A stretch of 64,000 bases of DNA from Diphasiastrum complanatum (taxonomy: Eukaryota > Streptophyta > Lycopodiopsida > Lycopodiales > Lycopodiaceae), in assembly GCA_029204225.1 (NCBI GenBank), contig CM055095.1:68841039-68905038 (forward strand), in the 5' to 3' direction. The notes beneath the pieces are model-generated. The model did no database searches. It was not told where the DNA came from and saw only the letters and a program-made list of their open reading frames with translations. Of the stretch, positions 46,001 through 57,359 are shown piece after piece (position 1 is the stretch's first letter; every line of letters begins with the position of its first letter). The position numbers and the translations under genes are program-made.

Positions 46001-46480
46001 TATCTTACGAGGTCAGATATAATTGTAGCCCTTCAGCCACAGCCAGAATGGAAAAACAAAGTCTTGAAGGACAATAGAAGACTACAAGAAAATATCTAAA
46101 GGCGTCTGTTTGGAAAAGAATTGACCTCTTTTACATGCCTATCATGAGGAGAAAACCATGGCTTGCAGAGCGAGGAATGAGGCTATCAATTGGCCAGTGA
46201 TTCCAAGACTACCAAAAATTTGTCACTTGACGAGATCACGCTACAGCTGCTAGACTTCGGCCACAAGCACAAATCCAGCGCCGACAGAAGTGTACAAGAA
46301 GCTGCGGATTATTGCCGATCCTTAGTCTTCCTCATGAATGAAAACTGTTACTGGGATCGAGGCCTAGATCCAATTCGGATCAATCCCAACAAGGCCCTAC
46401 ACTCAAAAGATGACCACCGAATGGTGGCCCGACTCTAGAGTTCAAGATGCAAGATCTACGAGAAATCCACTACATACTAG
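46001..46480 (+). pseudogene. Unrecognised 82-codon frame
   Basis: The frame 46190-46438 (DSKTTKNLSLDEITLQLLDF, then QEAADYCRSLVFLMNENCYW) has no recognised domain. It continues the direction of the Gypsy remnant and may be its tail. Confidence 0.25.
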
Positions 46481-46559
46481 GCCTAGAGATTGACTTTCAT
46501 GATGATCAAGTTTTGAATCTCATGTTCAACACCTCCTACACGTCTTCTCTGAATTTTGT

Positions 46560-47690
46560 TTCTGTTTTTTCTCCTATTTGAATAAGAAAAAGTTTGAGCT
46601 CCACATTGTTGCTCCCCATCCCCCTCCCTATGTTTTCACCTTAGGCATTTCATTTGTGCCCCATGGTACAGTCACACGGCATTTGGGCTTCAATGTTTTG
46701 TCTATAAGCTAGTCTTTTAGGACTCTCACTTCATGTCATTTACGTCCATGGTTCTAGTTGTCCACCATATTTTAGTTACCTATTCGGTCTTTTTCCCTTC
46801 CATCTTTGTTGCCCCCAAAGCCCTCCACAATCCCCTCCCTACTCTCCTTCGTCGCTTCCTTTGGGCTGGCAAACATCCCCTTGTTTCTTGGTCGGTCTGC
46901 GTGGCCACCATGGTTGATGGCATCCTCGACATTCTTCGTGCTTCGTCGCATCTCCTCCTTGGTCCACCCTTCTCAACACTGGCACTCCCTTCTTCTCATC
47001 TATATGACTTATGTTGTTGCCATTTGTCCTCTCCTTTCCTAAGCTGCTTTCCTTTGGTTGCTCCTTCCACTTCAAAGGACCCTTTTGTGAAATATTACTT
47101 TAACCTTCATGGAGTTCGTCACCTCCTTTGTTGGTCCCCTCTTTTATGTCCATCCGCGCCTGTCTCTTGCCCTGTCTCGCAAAGGCCTCTCACCATGCTT
47201 CATCAGCTCATCCTTGTTCCCCCTTGACATCTCCTCTCGTCTTCTTCTCTAACTACTAATGAGCACTCTCTAGTCGATTATGCTTTCTTGTCTATTCTTG
47301 GCTTCCGTATTTCCCATGACTCAACCATCCTAGATGGCTAGGAGCCTTTTCTTGTGCTCCTTGGCTATCATGCTCCTCACTACCATCATTATCCTTCTCT
47401 CCTTCCAGACTTTTTCAATACTCGTTGGTCTGACTTTGACTCCTTTCCCATTTGGCACAAAAGATTTCTCACTGCCCGTTCTCTTCTGGTAGGAAAACTT
47501 AGATATTTTGCTTACCACATCCTAAACAAGTCTTTTTCTCTCTTGGCCAAATGGCCCTTCCTTTCTGATCACCTCTGCCCAGTTTGCCAACTAGAGGAGG
47601 AGCACCTATTCTTTCATTATCGCTGGGATCTATGCATTAGAGAAAATATGGGCCCCAAAGAGGGCCCTATAAGAAATGCTATGTAGGATA
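46560..47690 (+). pseudogene. LINE (non-LTR) reverse transcriptase C-terminus with zf-RVT domain
   Basis: On the plus strand: YVFTLGISFVPHGTVTRHLG near 46630, then LLRRFLWAGKHPLVSWSVCV (46733-47227), the segment plant LINEs have after the polymerase palm. The zinc-binding zf-RVT domain follows in 47354-47686: FPIWHKRFLTARSLLVGKLR, KWPFLSDHLCPVCQLEEEHL and FFHYRWD, with C-P-x-C and H present. The RT core and 5' end are missing and no poly-A tail is evident. At least three frames are needed. Confidence 0.75.
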
Positions 47691-47839
47691 GAGAAAAATA
47701 ACTATAAAGTAGTTATAGTATCATTTTCTAACTTCTTTATGCATCTGCCCGCACTCCTTTCCATGTAAATGAATGCACCTTAGTTTAGTCACATCAAACT
47801 TCACTGGTGCTTAGCCAAAGTTAGAATATAATTTTCAAA

Positions 47840-50829
47840 ATGATGAGATATTCCCTCCCAAAAGTTGGAAACACTCAAAAATTTGAATTAGGAGTGATCT
47901 CTGAAACAAAGTCTACGCCATCTCTATCTCCAGGGTCAAACAAGTGTTTAGCACCATCACTATCTCTAGCAGAGTTAGCGCCATCTCCAACTTTGTTATT
48001 GTCATTGTGTTGTTTGTTACTATACTATTGTATTGATGACAAAGCTTTATCATCTTCATGTGGTTTCAATCACCAGAATATGCTCCGCTCAAGACAAGAA
48101 ATTTAAAGCAACCCAAATTGACAACTTCTAATATGGTCCGATACAGAGAGGAAAAGCTAAAGCATGTAGATTTATGGTCATCGGGAACATTGTATCCTAT
48201 TGATCCATGTTCATTGCAACATCCGGATCTTCATTCAGTGAGTCAGTTAATAATCTATATGTGTCATGGGAAAAATGGTCTTTTGGGTTACTGTGAGAAT
48301 TTGATGCTCTATGGGAATGCACATTCAATGCAAAGAATACATTATTTGGAAAAGAAATCAAGGAAAATATCAAAGGAGTGCGAAGAAAAATCTACAAAGT
48401 TGAAAACTTGTTTGGATGAAAATGAGATGCTCAAGAAGGAGATCGCAAGGTTGAAATCTTCTTTGCATATGAGATAAAAACTGCATTTCAATCCATGCGT
48501 ATCTCATATTTGTCTCTTGTTAAAGATATGGATGTGCTCAACAGAAAGGTCCAAAGCAACAAGAGAAAAAGACTGTAACCAAGGATATATGTGATCTATT
48601 ATCCAAAGGAGGTCATAGAAAAAGACAAATCCGTGCATTTAAGTAGGTTATAGCTTATTTGGTATTAAATATTGCTTGAACTTTTTGATTCATCTATAAT
48701 CTCTTGTTTTATTATTTATTCATTTCAACTTTCTATTGATTTTCTTATTATACTGCTGTGAATACTATGAGTGTCAAAATTTCTACTGACATTTTCATGA
48801 ACATTATGTTTGCAATGCGGATCAGCATTTGTTGTTGAAGACCATTTGGCTGATGAGATTTTGATTGGAAACTCACTAGGCTCTATCTTGACTTCTAAAT
48901 CTATGAAATCAATGTTAAACAATAACAAAATGAAAAAGATTAAGGCTTTAGTTATTGATAGCATTATGAATGAAGTTGAAAAAATATTAGACACAACATT
49001 GCTTCAAGGGGCATGTGACTTTTCTAGCATTAGTAGAGAAGCATATGCAACAATGTTTAAGATGATAAAGGAGGCATTTGCACATGTAAGTATTAAAAAG
49101 TTTCTAATCCCACGACCATTTCATCTTTTAAGAAAAAAAGACATGTTAAACCAAGGTATGCAAACAATAGTTGGTAATCCATCTCATATCAATGAAGTGT
49201 ATTGCTCAAAAGGAGAAAGTCTAGCATATAACAATTCCAATAATTTATTTATTGACATTAATCAGTTACTAACATTCATCATAAATTTTTACGGTATTAC
49301 AAATGAGAATGTCAATAACAAGTTGATAGTTGTTCTCAAGTTAGATGAGTCTGAAATCATAAAAAGACAAAAAATAGAAAGAGTCAATCTCACGATAATA
49401 AATGGAGCACTTTCAAATTCAGAAGACTTAGAAGGCCTCAATTTCAGGGTTCAATCAGAAAATGATATCTCGTGGTTGGCAGCATTTCAGGTATAGCAGT
49501 TCCTATCAATAGGGATAATCATTTTAATATGGATTTCATTTGGAAAATCTTCTCTTTGTTAATATTATGAGGCTAATCATGTTTTTGTATTCTCTTATAG
49601 GTGATGAAAGAAGACCATGACATTCTCTCGTGGATATTTAATAGAACATCATATCATGCCACCATAAAAAATCACATGGAGGGAGTTCCACTCAATATTC
49701 CTGGAATTGGCACTTTCAACATTGAATGGCATTTAACAGGAGATGTGAAGATATTAAAATATATGTTCAATATATCACATGGCACTAACTCTAAACACCC
49801 TTGTCTGTACTGCATGAAGACAGCAAAAGACATGACAAGGAGTACAGGAATATAAAGAGATCAAGAAGATCCTAATTGGAAACATGTACTACTGATTCCT
49901 CTTCAAAATGTTCATATCTGTACATTGCATGCGAAGGTGCGTATTATAGAAAAATAATCTATTTTCACATCTTGTTTGCATGGAATTTCGAGTCAGAGGC
50001 CTCTGCGAAGGAAGCTATTTCTAGATTAGAGGATGTGTTGTCCAAAGAAGGCTTACATAAAGGCCACATTAAAATTAAAAAAAAATGACAAGCTATCAGG
50101 TAAAACAAGAAATATTCCATGCAAGCTGAGCATTTGAGGACCTAAAGCTCGAATATTTTTATCAAATTATTCTGGCAAACAATCCAAGATTCAATACACA
50201 ATTTGGAAAGAAAATATTGCAACAACTCAAGATTTCGAAGAAGAAGGTTCTACTCGTATACACAAAGTAGAAGTTTCAAAAAAATTAGACAACATGGTGA
50301 AATACTTGAGAAAAGATAAATTTTCAAATACTGATGTACAAACGATACAGAAAACAACCAGTGAATTTGTGGATGTAGTTCAAAGTGCATGGGGTTTAGA
50401 TCATATAACACATTATATGGTAAAATTTCGATGTTACACTACTATAGACAAATATGTGCAATTAAATTAGATACTTTTGGTACTGATTTAGACTATGTTT
50501 TTATGACATGCAACACATATTACGACATCATTCGACATTCTTTGCAAAAAATAGTGAAAGTCTTAGCATTTGGTCATCGCAAGGAATGGAAAAATCTCAT
50601 TGAGCAAGAGCGGCATTTCATAAAAGTACACAACATGGCGGGACTAGCACAAAAAACAGTTATATACTACAACTTTTCCAATGATTTTATAGAAGAATCC
50701 AAATTCATCATAATACAAAATCGACGGATTATAAAAAATTTCAAAAAGCATGCAAATTTATACAAGCCAATAGGCAATCGACACACAATAAAATTTTGTA
50801 TATTAGATAAAAATATTTACAAATTATAA
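47840..50829 (+). pseudogene. Intron-containing transposase-like gene, family uncertain, broken
   Basis: A coherent plus-strand gene. 48058-48477 has KNGLLGYCENLMLYGNAHSM and a Lys/Glu-rich coiled coil; 48810-49490 follows, starting VEDHLADEILIGNSLGS. An intron 49491-49600 (GTATAG..TTATAG) keeps frame into 49601. There the text reads FNIEWHLTGDVKILKYMFNI, then KHPCLYCMKTAKD (a CxxC), LLIPLQNVHICTLHAKVRII and AISRLEDVLSKEGLHKGHIK. After a frameshift near 50085 come KLDNMVKYLRKDKFS and WGLDHITHYM. The layout (His/Asp-rich core, CxxC, HITHYM) recalls large eukaryotic transposase-like proteins, but I cannot name a family or prove a DDE triad. A stop at 49853-49855 and the frameshift make it a likely pseudogene. 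Confidence 0.4.
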
Positions 50830-50843
50830 TTGAACAGTATCCA

Positions 50844-52155
50844 CTATGCTTTCGATACTTTCTCTAGTGAAAGTTGCAACTTAGAATCATGCAACAATTT
50901 GCTTCTTTCGTATGGATCCAACAACTCATAGTTTTCATGCTTACTCAGATCAACGTAAGCAGCATACAATACAAAATGAGATGATCTGAACATGAAATTC
51001 ACTGGTCCATATATTAAAATTTTAACCGCAATGGTTTTCTTTACAAAAATAATTTTATGCACCTTATTAAAATTATGTCCTCCAATAAAATGAGACAGTG
51101 CCTTGATTGTCATAATCATAGTCTCACCATGTTGATGAAATTTTGAATGGACAACACTTATCTCATTATTTTTGAAGAACTTCAGATAGTGTCTCAATGC
51201 ATGATCTCTTGAAAATTCTCAAGCAGAAGATCTTTGTCCTCCTCGACGAATTGTGAAATCATCAAGGAAAATTGTTTTCTGAAATGGGAAAAAAAAAAAA
51301 TAAAGTAAGCTTTAGTATAGTCTGACATAATGAATCTACTAGTACATGATAAAATACAAAAACTTACGCATTCAGCTTTGTCTTCCCTGATTACTGTCTC
51401 TCCATCAATATTATGTCCACCTTTCTATGTCAATATTGTTGGTGAATAGACATTTGGTTGTGGAAAACCAAGTTGACTTTGGATTCTGAAAAACTCCTCC
51501 TCAAAAGATAGATCACCTTCTTTGTTGCACGTTTCCTCCACAGCCATTTTCAAGCAATCTTTCCTTGAATAAAACTTATCATTATGTACATCGTCAATAC
51601 CAGAGAGAAGATCATCAGTATCAAAATCAATTATATCCAAAAATTCATCAAGCTCTTTGTTCAAAATGCAAAGATTCTCAACTTTAGTGAAATAAAAAAG
51701 ATCCGATATATTTGATATTATCAAAAAAGAATTATTATCTATATTATAAGTAGGCAAAGTGATCAAAGATGTATCAGAAGGAGAAAGGATAGTGGGTGTT
51801 TTAGGGCCTATAAATGATGTCCTATTTCGAGCAGGATCAAAATCTGAACAATCATCTAAATTAATGCTTGTATCAATAAAAAAAAGTATGTATATCTACA
51901 ATGTTTGACTTTTTAAACTTTGTACCATTGGAAGAAGCATTTTCAGAAGTGGAAGTCCCAGCTTCCGAATCGTCAGAAATATTTAACAAAAGAAAAAACA
52001 AATGCAGACCGAAAATCAACAAATCTACATTTTTTATTGTGAATTGGACACTCGTCTACAGACTTGAAATCATTATGTAACTTGGTGAATATTCTGTCAA
52101 GCTTAGTTTTATAGCTATGCTTGTCGAGTGCCACCAAATCTTGATAATGAATCAT
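50844..52155 (-). pseudogene. Unknown intron-containing gene, acidic middle part
   Basis: Read from 52155: MIHYQDLVALDKHSYKTKLD, then HNDFKSVDECPIHNKKCRFV (C-x5-C pattern). After frame changes comes the 113-codon frame 51766-51425, rich in Asp/Glu (IIDFDTDDLLSGIDDVHND). An intron 51367-51279 has GTAAGTTTTTG and TTTCAG borders. The last exon (51278-50844) has FLDDFTIRRGGQRS, one TGA, then NEISVVHSKFHQHGETMIMT and a KHENYELLDPYERSKLL tail. It converges on the transposase-like gene (stops 15 bp apart) and diverges from the H3-fold gene. Function unknown. Confidence 0.4.
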
Positions 52156-52259
52156 ATCCTTTTATTCTGAGATCTGAATAACGGAGTATTGAACAGAGAC
52201 TTAAATCTGAGATATATCTCAGAAAATGTCTCCACACCAAGAATAACAACGGTATCGGT

Positions 52260-52349
52260 ATCGATACCAGAACTGAATATCGGTTTCTTTTATGAAAATA
52301 ATTTGTGTATATCTTGCGCTCAAAACCGATATTCAATTCTGGTATCGAT
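52260..52349. promoter_or_regulatory. 27 bp inverted repeat in a divergent promoter
   Basis: Arm 1 (52260-52286) starts ATCGATACCAGAACTGAAT and arm 2 (52323-52349) is its reverse complement with one mismatch; the spacer is 36 bp. Arm 1 is preceded by GGTATCGGTATCGATACC, itself a palindrome. It lies between the unknown minus gene (start 52155) and the H3-fold gene (start 52438), so both may share it. Confidence 0.85.
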
Positions 52350-52437
52350 CTCAAACGCTCTCTGATCGCAATCTTTTTTTGTTTTCATTCCATGCGCTTT
52401 TGTTCAAAGTTTATTTTTTTGATTTTTTTTTTTGAGA

Positions 52438-54363
52438 ATGATGGCCAGGACCAAATCCACTGCCCGTGCCATAACCACTGTACAGCCATCCCATGCCCGT
52501 GTTTTTCCTGGTACTGGCCGTAGACGTGGCAAGAAGCAGGTCTGGATGAGGGAGATTAGAAAACTCCAGAACTGAACTATTGATCCCTATAGCTCCTTTC
52601 AGTCGATCTATCATAAATGTCACTCTGTCACTTGGGCTAAATTTTTGTTCTGTCATGACAGCCATGCAAGCCTTACAAGGTGCTGCAGAGGATTTTTTGT
52701 CCCAATTTCTTGAGGATACCTATCTTTTGGTAGTACATGGTAAGCATGTCACCATCATGCCAAAAGATTTCATCATTCTCAGAAGACTTCGGGACCGTTT
52801 TTCTGGTCTGCATGTTGATAACGCCAGCACCTCCAGAGACCTGCTCTGGATAGAACCAACTTGCCGACTACCTCTAGCTGGAAAAGGAAGCAACCTATTC
52901 CCAAGAAAGCTCTAGAGTTATCCTGGCCAAGAGACCCCGGATCGCCTTGAGCTCTGAGTCAGATGCTGGAGAATCTGATTCAGATCGAGAATCGTCACCC
53001 CTTCCTTCTCCTGTTATTCGTTTAGCTCCTTAGCATGTTTCTTCACCAAAAGTGTTGATTACCCAAGAGGAGCTCAACAAAATAACAAAAAATTCTGTAA
53101 ATATTGTATCTACTCTTCTTTTTTCTCCTGTACATAATCTTTTTGTTAGAATTCCATATGATCCTGCCCAAGTTTATTTTGATTCTGAACATTATAACCA
53201 GTACGAGGCCTTCCTAGGTAATAAAATTGATCTTCTCAGCAATTTTTTTGATTTTTTTTTTCCAAATTTATGTAAAAGCTTTAGATTAGGTCCCAAATTT
53301 TGTGTCGAGCTGAAAGATAAAACATCAGAACTTTCAAAATATAATAGTAGAAGCCGAAGGATTTTTTTTGCAGAATAGTATTAGTTTCGATTCTCATGGT
53401 ATAGTTTTTGTTCTTAGTCCATTTTTCATGGAGGCAATAAAGGCAAAAGAAGCCGATTTTGAGAAGGCTGTATATTATATCGAATGCAGTCCTGTGGCAA
53501 AATTTTATTTGATTCCATATGAAAATAAGTAAGGATTGCTCTTTTGTTTTTGTTGTTTTAATATGGATTGTTGCATGTGGCATTGCTTTAATAAGTACGG
53601 ATTGCTTTAATAAGTTTGGATTTATCGATATTTGTATTTTGGTTGTTGCAGTCGGCATTGGAGCTTGAACATTATATTAGTAAAGATAAATAAGGAGGGA
53701 GTATCAAATTTCTATGTATAAAATTAAACTCAGCTGCAAATACACATAGAGAATTTGATTCTCTACTTTATAATGTCGTTCAGAAAATACCGACAACGGC
53801 AACCTCAATTGGAGAGATAACCATAGATCTCTCAAGGTATATTCAATTTATCTTTGATATACATGTATTCTTTTTTAGTTCAAATCTATCATCATAGCAT
53901 AAATAAATTTTCTATCATAATATTACTAATTTTCGTTCAATATATGTAGTGTGTATAGCAAAAGAACTCTTTTAGTTGTGCATGGTTCGTCCTGTACAAT
54001 ATGAAGTTATTTTTTGAGTGGTATACTTTACAAGTGGATGTAGATATTGAAAAGGTAATATTCTATTCATTTGTAGATCCTTTCATTCTAATTCATATTT
54101 CTTTACTATCATTGTTTGTAATTTGCTGATTCTCGTGTTTTGTGATGACATTTCACTCTTGAGTCGTATACTCCTGACGATGTATATAGATTTCGACAAG
54201 AGTTGATCAAAACCTATGCTCAGAACGGTGTAAGCGTTGCACCTAAGATCGAGGGCCCTAAAAAACAAGCTACTCCTGCCTTAATAGCCTTTCAGATTGT
54301 TCAGGATGTAGATCTTATTATATATGATAAAAAAGGAATAGAAGTCCTTCCTAATACAGAGTA
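52438..54363 (+). pseudogene. Histone H3-fold protein with long C-terminal extension, five exons, broken
   Basis: Starts MMARTKSTARAITTVQ (H3: ARTKQTARKS; Lys4 kept, Lys9 is Ala), then a short basic tail and WMREIRKLQ, the alpha-N helix. A frameshift near 52570 (about 5 bases short of H3) leads to TELLIPIAPFSRS, AMQALQGAAEDFLSQFLEDT and HGKHVTIMPKDFIILRRLRD, alpha-1 to alpha-3. LIPxAPF and AAED are features of centromeric CENH3, but loop 1 has canonical H3 length. A second frame change near 52905 joins an extension that histones lack: a KRPRI basic patch, an acidic Ser run (SSESDAGESDSDRESSPLPS) and an unknown domain. Exons follow at 53374-53528, 53652-53836, 53950-54054 and about 54161-54363. 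Stops at 53031 and in later exons suggest loss of function. Confidence 0.6.
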
Positions 54364-54700
54364 AGACGATATTATAGTAGAGAGTCCTCTTGTCTTAAAA
54401 GGCATAGAGGCTCTTCCCGAAATAGAGACAAGATTATAGAAGGAGCTATTCCCTTATCAGTTCCTAATACTAATAAAGAAAGTATAGAAAAATTGACTAA
54501 ATAGAGATCTATTTGTAAATAGAGATACATCAAAAAAAAAAAAAAAAGATACATGTAAACAACCCGTTTATGAATTTTTTTTTATTGATATCAATATAGA
54601 TTCTAACAATCAGGTTGTGTCCATAGTGTAATACTGGAATGCAATTTTCTATATTGATAAAAAGACATGATGATTGGCATGTATTTGCTGATAGTGAATC
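54364..54700. other. AT-rich intergenic stretch between convergent genes
   Basis: An acidic open stretch (IIVESPLVLKGIEALPEIET) continues the H3-fold gene's frame to about 54440 beyond a stop or donor at 54361. Nothing else is seen. Confidence 0.35.
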
Positions 54701-56067
54701 TTAGTGATCTTCCATAAGTTGGATTGTTTCGCCAATATCTCTGCATTTGATCTCGAGCTCATGTCCTTTACGTACCTACATAAAACTAATACAAAGTGAG
54801 TTACAATTAGTACAAAGATTGTATTAGAAAGTTTTGATTGAAACTATTCATAAAGGATCAAGTGTTTACAGTTACTTACGAGTTTACCATTGAAAATGAA
54901 TCTGAAGTCTGAAAGTACATCATCTTGTAGGAGCAATAGTTCCCACCTGATGTAATTTAGACTCCAATTTTCTTCCACCTCAACACACGTCGAAACGGCA
55001 TCATTGTATATAGTTTTAATGTTTTTTCATTTTGAATGTCCACTGGCTTCCAAGTCTTGATCAAGTGGCACCCATTTACCTTTATTTTTTTTTCATCTTT
55101 GATAATGGAAGCATAAGCTCAACATTTGTTTTTCAATTTGATAATGGAAGCACATGAAAGACATTTTAATTCTGCATTCTATTTCTCCATCTGATCTTTT
55201 TGTCCCAACCTTCATCCATAAGTTCAGATAATAAACTATTTGATAAATTTTTGCATACAAACATCGTTAAGGTTTTGTGTACATTGACACTTGAAAAGAA
55301 ATCCACAAATATATTCAAGGAAATAAACCAACTCAATCTGACTGTTTTTTATTTTGTGCTCATTTTTAATGAATTTTTTACATCATTATATATCTTGCAA
55401 CGAAATGATTCTGAAACTGTAGCATCTGGTGCAATCCATTCATCACTTTCAAAACTAGGTAATGGAATTTGGACTATTTGTCCAAAATTTTCTTTTGTAT
55501 CAAGAATGTACATTGATTCGTAAAAAAAAATCTCACTATCAACTAGATTTTTTGCAGTTCTACCTCGATATTGCAGTTGTCCAATATCAGTGTGAATAAC
55601 ATCTAGCACATCTGCTAAAGATCCATTGGGCTCCCATTCATTTATGTTGGATGGATATAAATCTACAAGAGAAAAATGATCAGATTGGCAAGTTTACTAT
55701 TAGATATTAATGAATGACAAAAATCTAACTATCAAAAATATCAATACTCACAATTGTTTTTTTTGTGATCTTGACGGTTGAATCCTTGCACATTTATCTC
55801 TGAATGCATATGTACATATTGGACTAGAATTTCAAAAATAGATTTTCCTCTTGATGATGTTCTGAAATCCAAAATTCTGGCCTTCCAATAAGATCGAAAT
55901 GATAGTTTTGATCTTTTGCTTTTTCGAAATGCTCCTCTTGATGATGGATGCATCAAAACCCAAGAGTTTTTTGAATATTTTCTTGGCACCCATAATCCAT
56001 TATCATCTTTCTCGTTGAATAGAAGCACAGAGTCGATTGAGGAGCACGACTTCCTTGATGGCACCAT
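54701..56067 (-). pseudogene. Unknown gene with BAH/Tudor-like N-terminal domain, spliced
   Basis: Read from 56067: SCSSIDSVLLFNEKDDNGLW, then a basic part, SYWKARILDFRTSSRGKSIF and EILVQYVHMHSEINVQGFN. A splice donor GTGAGTATT at 55748 and acceptor CTCTTGTAG near 55670 join, in frame, LYPSNINEWEPNGSLADVLD, VIHTDIGQLQYRGRTAKNLV and SEIFFYESMYILD. The Trp-x-Ala-x-Ile-Leu start, HTDI and EIFFYESM resemble BAH/Tudor readers. Further exons end at 54880 (GTAAGTAAC donor); intron 54879-54776 leads to VRKGHELEIKCRDIGETIQL and stop TAA at 54701. One in-frame TGA lies near 55030. Family not identified. Confidence 0.45.
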
Positions 56068-56192
56068 TCGTAATGTGCATGCAAAAATCTAAAACACTGA
56101 ACTATGAATCTGAAAATTTGCGTAGACAAAAAGCCATGAATCTGAAAAAATGTGTTGGCATAAATTTGAAACACTGATCTGTTTGGCGCCAC

Positions 56193-57355
56193 AAATTAAC
56201 TCTGGTTAACCATGTTAACCATGATTTGACAATGCATATACATTAATGGTACATCGATTTTCTCATCTCAACCATCTGTCATATTCATTTTCAATATTTT
56301 TGGGTCTCTTCGGGTAGTGATGAGCTGGAAGGGCAGGCCTCATCAACCAGTAGCATTTCCACATGTTGCCCGACGAAATAGCAATATATTTTAATAGTTT
56401 TTATTTTATTTATATTTGGAAAATTCTACGTTACGTAGAACCCCGATTTCAAGGTTTCAATTGGTCCACATGGCAACGAAATAAGAAAAATAAAAAATAA
56501 AGCATCTTTTTCAAAGGCCCTCTTTGGGCTCTAAGTTTCTCTAATGGTTGGAGGTGGCACATCTTCTTCGTCGTTGGCAATTCCCCTTTGGCAGTTAGCA
56601 ACATTCTCACATATTCAAAAGCACTCCTCACTTATGTTTTGGCATTTTTGCAGGCTCACGGTTCTTTGGCAAATATGATTGATATGGAATCAATAGGTTT
56701 ACTTCCCCCGATCACATCAGTGTGCTACTTCTGGCTTGCTATGTACTTGTTTTGCCATTTAGCTGTGTTGGTAGGGTGCGAATTGTCCTTTTCTCTATTG
56801 TTGTATAGTAAACCCTTACGGGTTCTTTCACAGTTTCACCCATGGGTTGCTTGCACTCTTTGTACTTGTTCATTTGTGAGTATCTTAAAGTTTTGCAAAA
56901 AAAAAAAAAAAGCTAAGCAATTTTATTCTATGTATTTTGACCTTCTAAACAAATTTTGTATAACGAACTCTCAAACTATGTACTCTAGAGATGTGCTTCT
57001 TGGAAACTGCCGAATGCTTTGTTGCATACCAACTTATCGAAGCATCTTTCATGCATAGATGAAGCTTCGTATTAGAAACATTTAACATAACCACACCATT
57101 TTTTTAAATACTTGCTACCAATTACTTATTCTAAATTTTCCAATTGTCTTTGCCACTTCATGCACACAAGCTTTTTACAAAACAATAATCCATACTTACA
57201 AGGATAATCTTCTAAATGTCAAACTTTATAGAGCGTAATATCATAAATCTAGGAAAATAGTCTTCTAACCTTCATAAAAGAGAAGCAAATCATCGGTTCC
57301 TTTGAAACTATTAGCCATTATTTTGCTAATATCATAAATGGGTATGTAGATGATA
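56193..57355. other. Spacer, no supported gene
   Basis: GGTTAACCATGTTAACCATG (about 56203) is a small palindromic doublet. 56427-56467 repeats a motif seen at 8350-8391. The plus frame 56588-57058 is hydrophobic with a poly-Lys run from an A tract and is judged spurious. Confidence 0.4.
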
Positions 57356-57359
57356 TGGT

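Noticed and set aside
46839-47075. Minus-strand charged frame opposite the LINE
   Set aside because: It is the shadow of the plus-strand LINE reverse transcriptase.
52438-52915. Ordinary replication-dependent H3 gene
   Set aside because: Loss of Lys9, divergent core residues, a frame change and the long downstream extension with introns do not fit a canonical H3 gene.
56588-57058. 156-codon hydrophobic frame
   Set aside because: It passes through an A tract giving poly-Lys, has no conserved neighbours, and its hydrophobicity follows from T-rich DNA.
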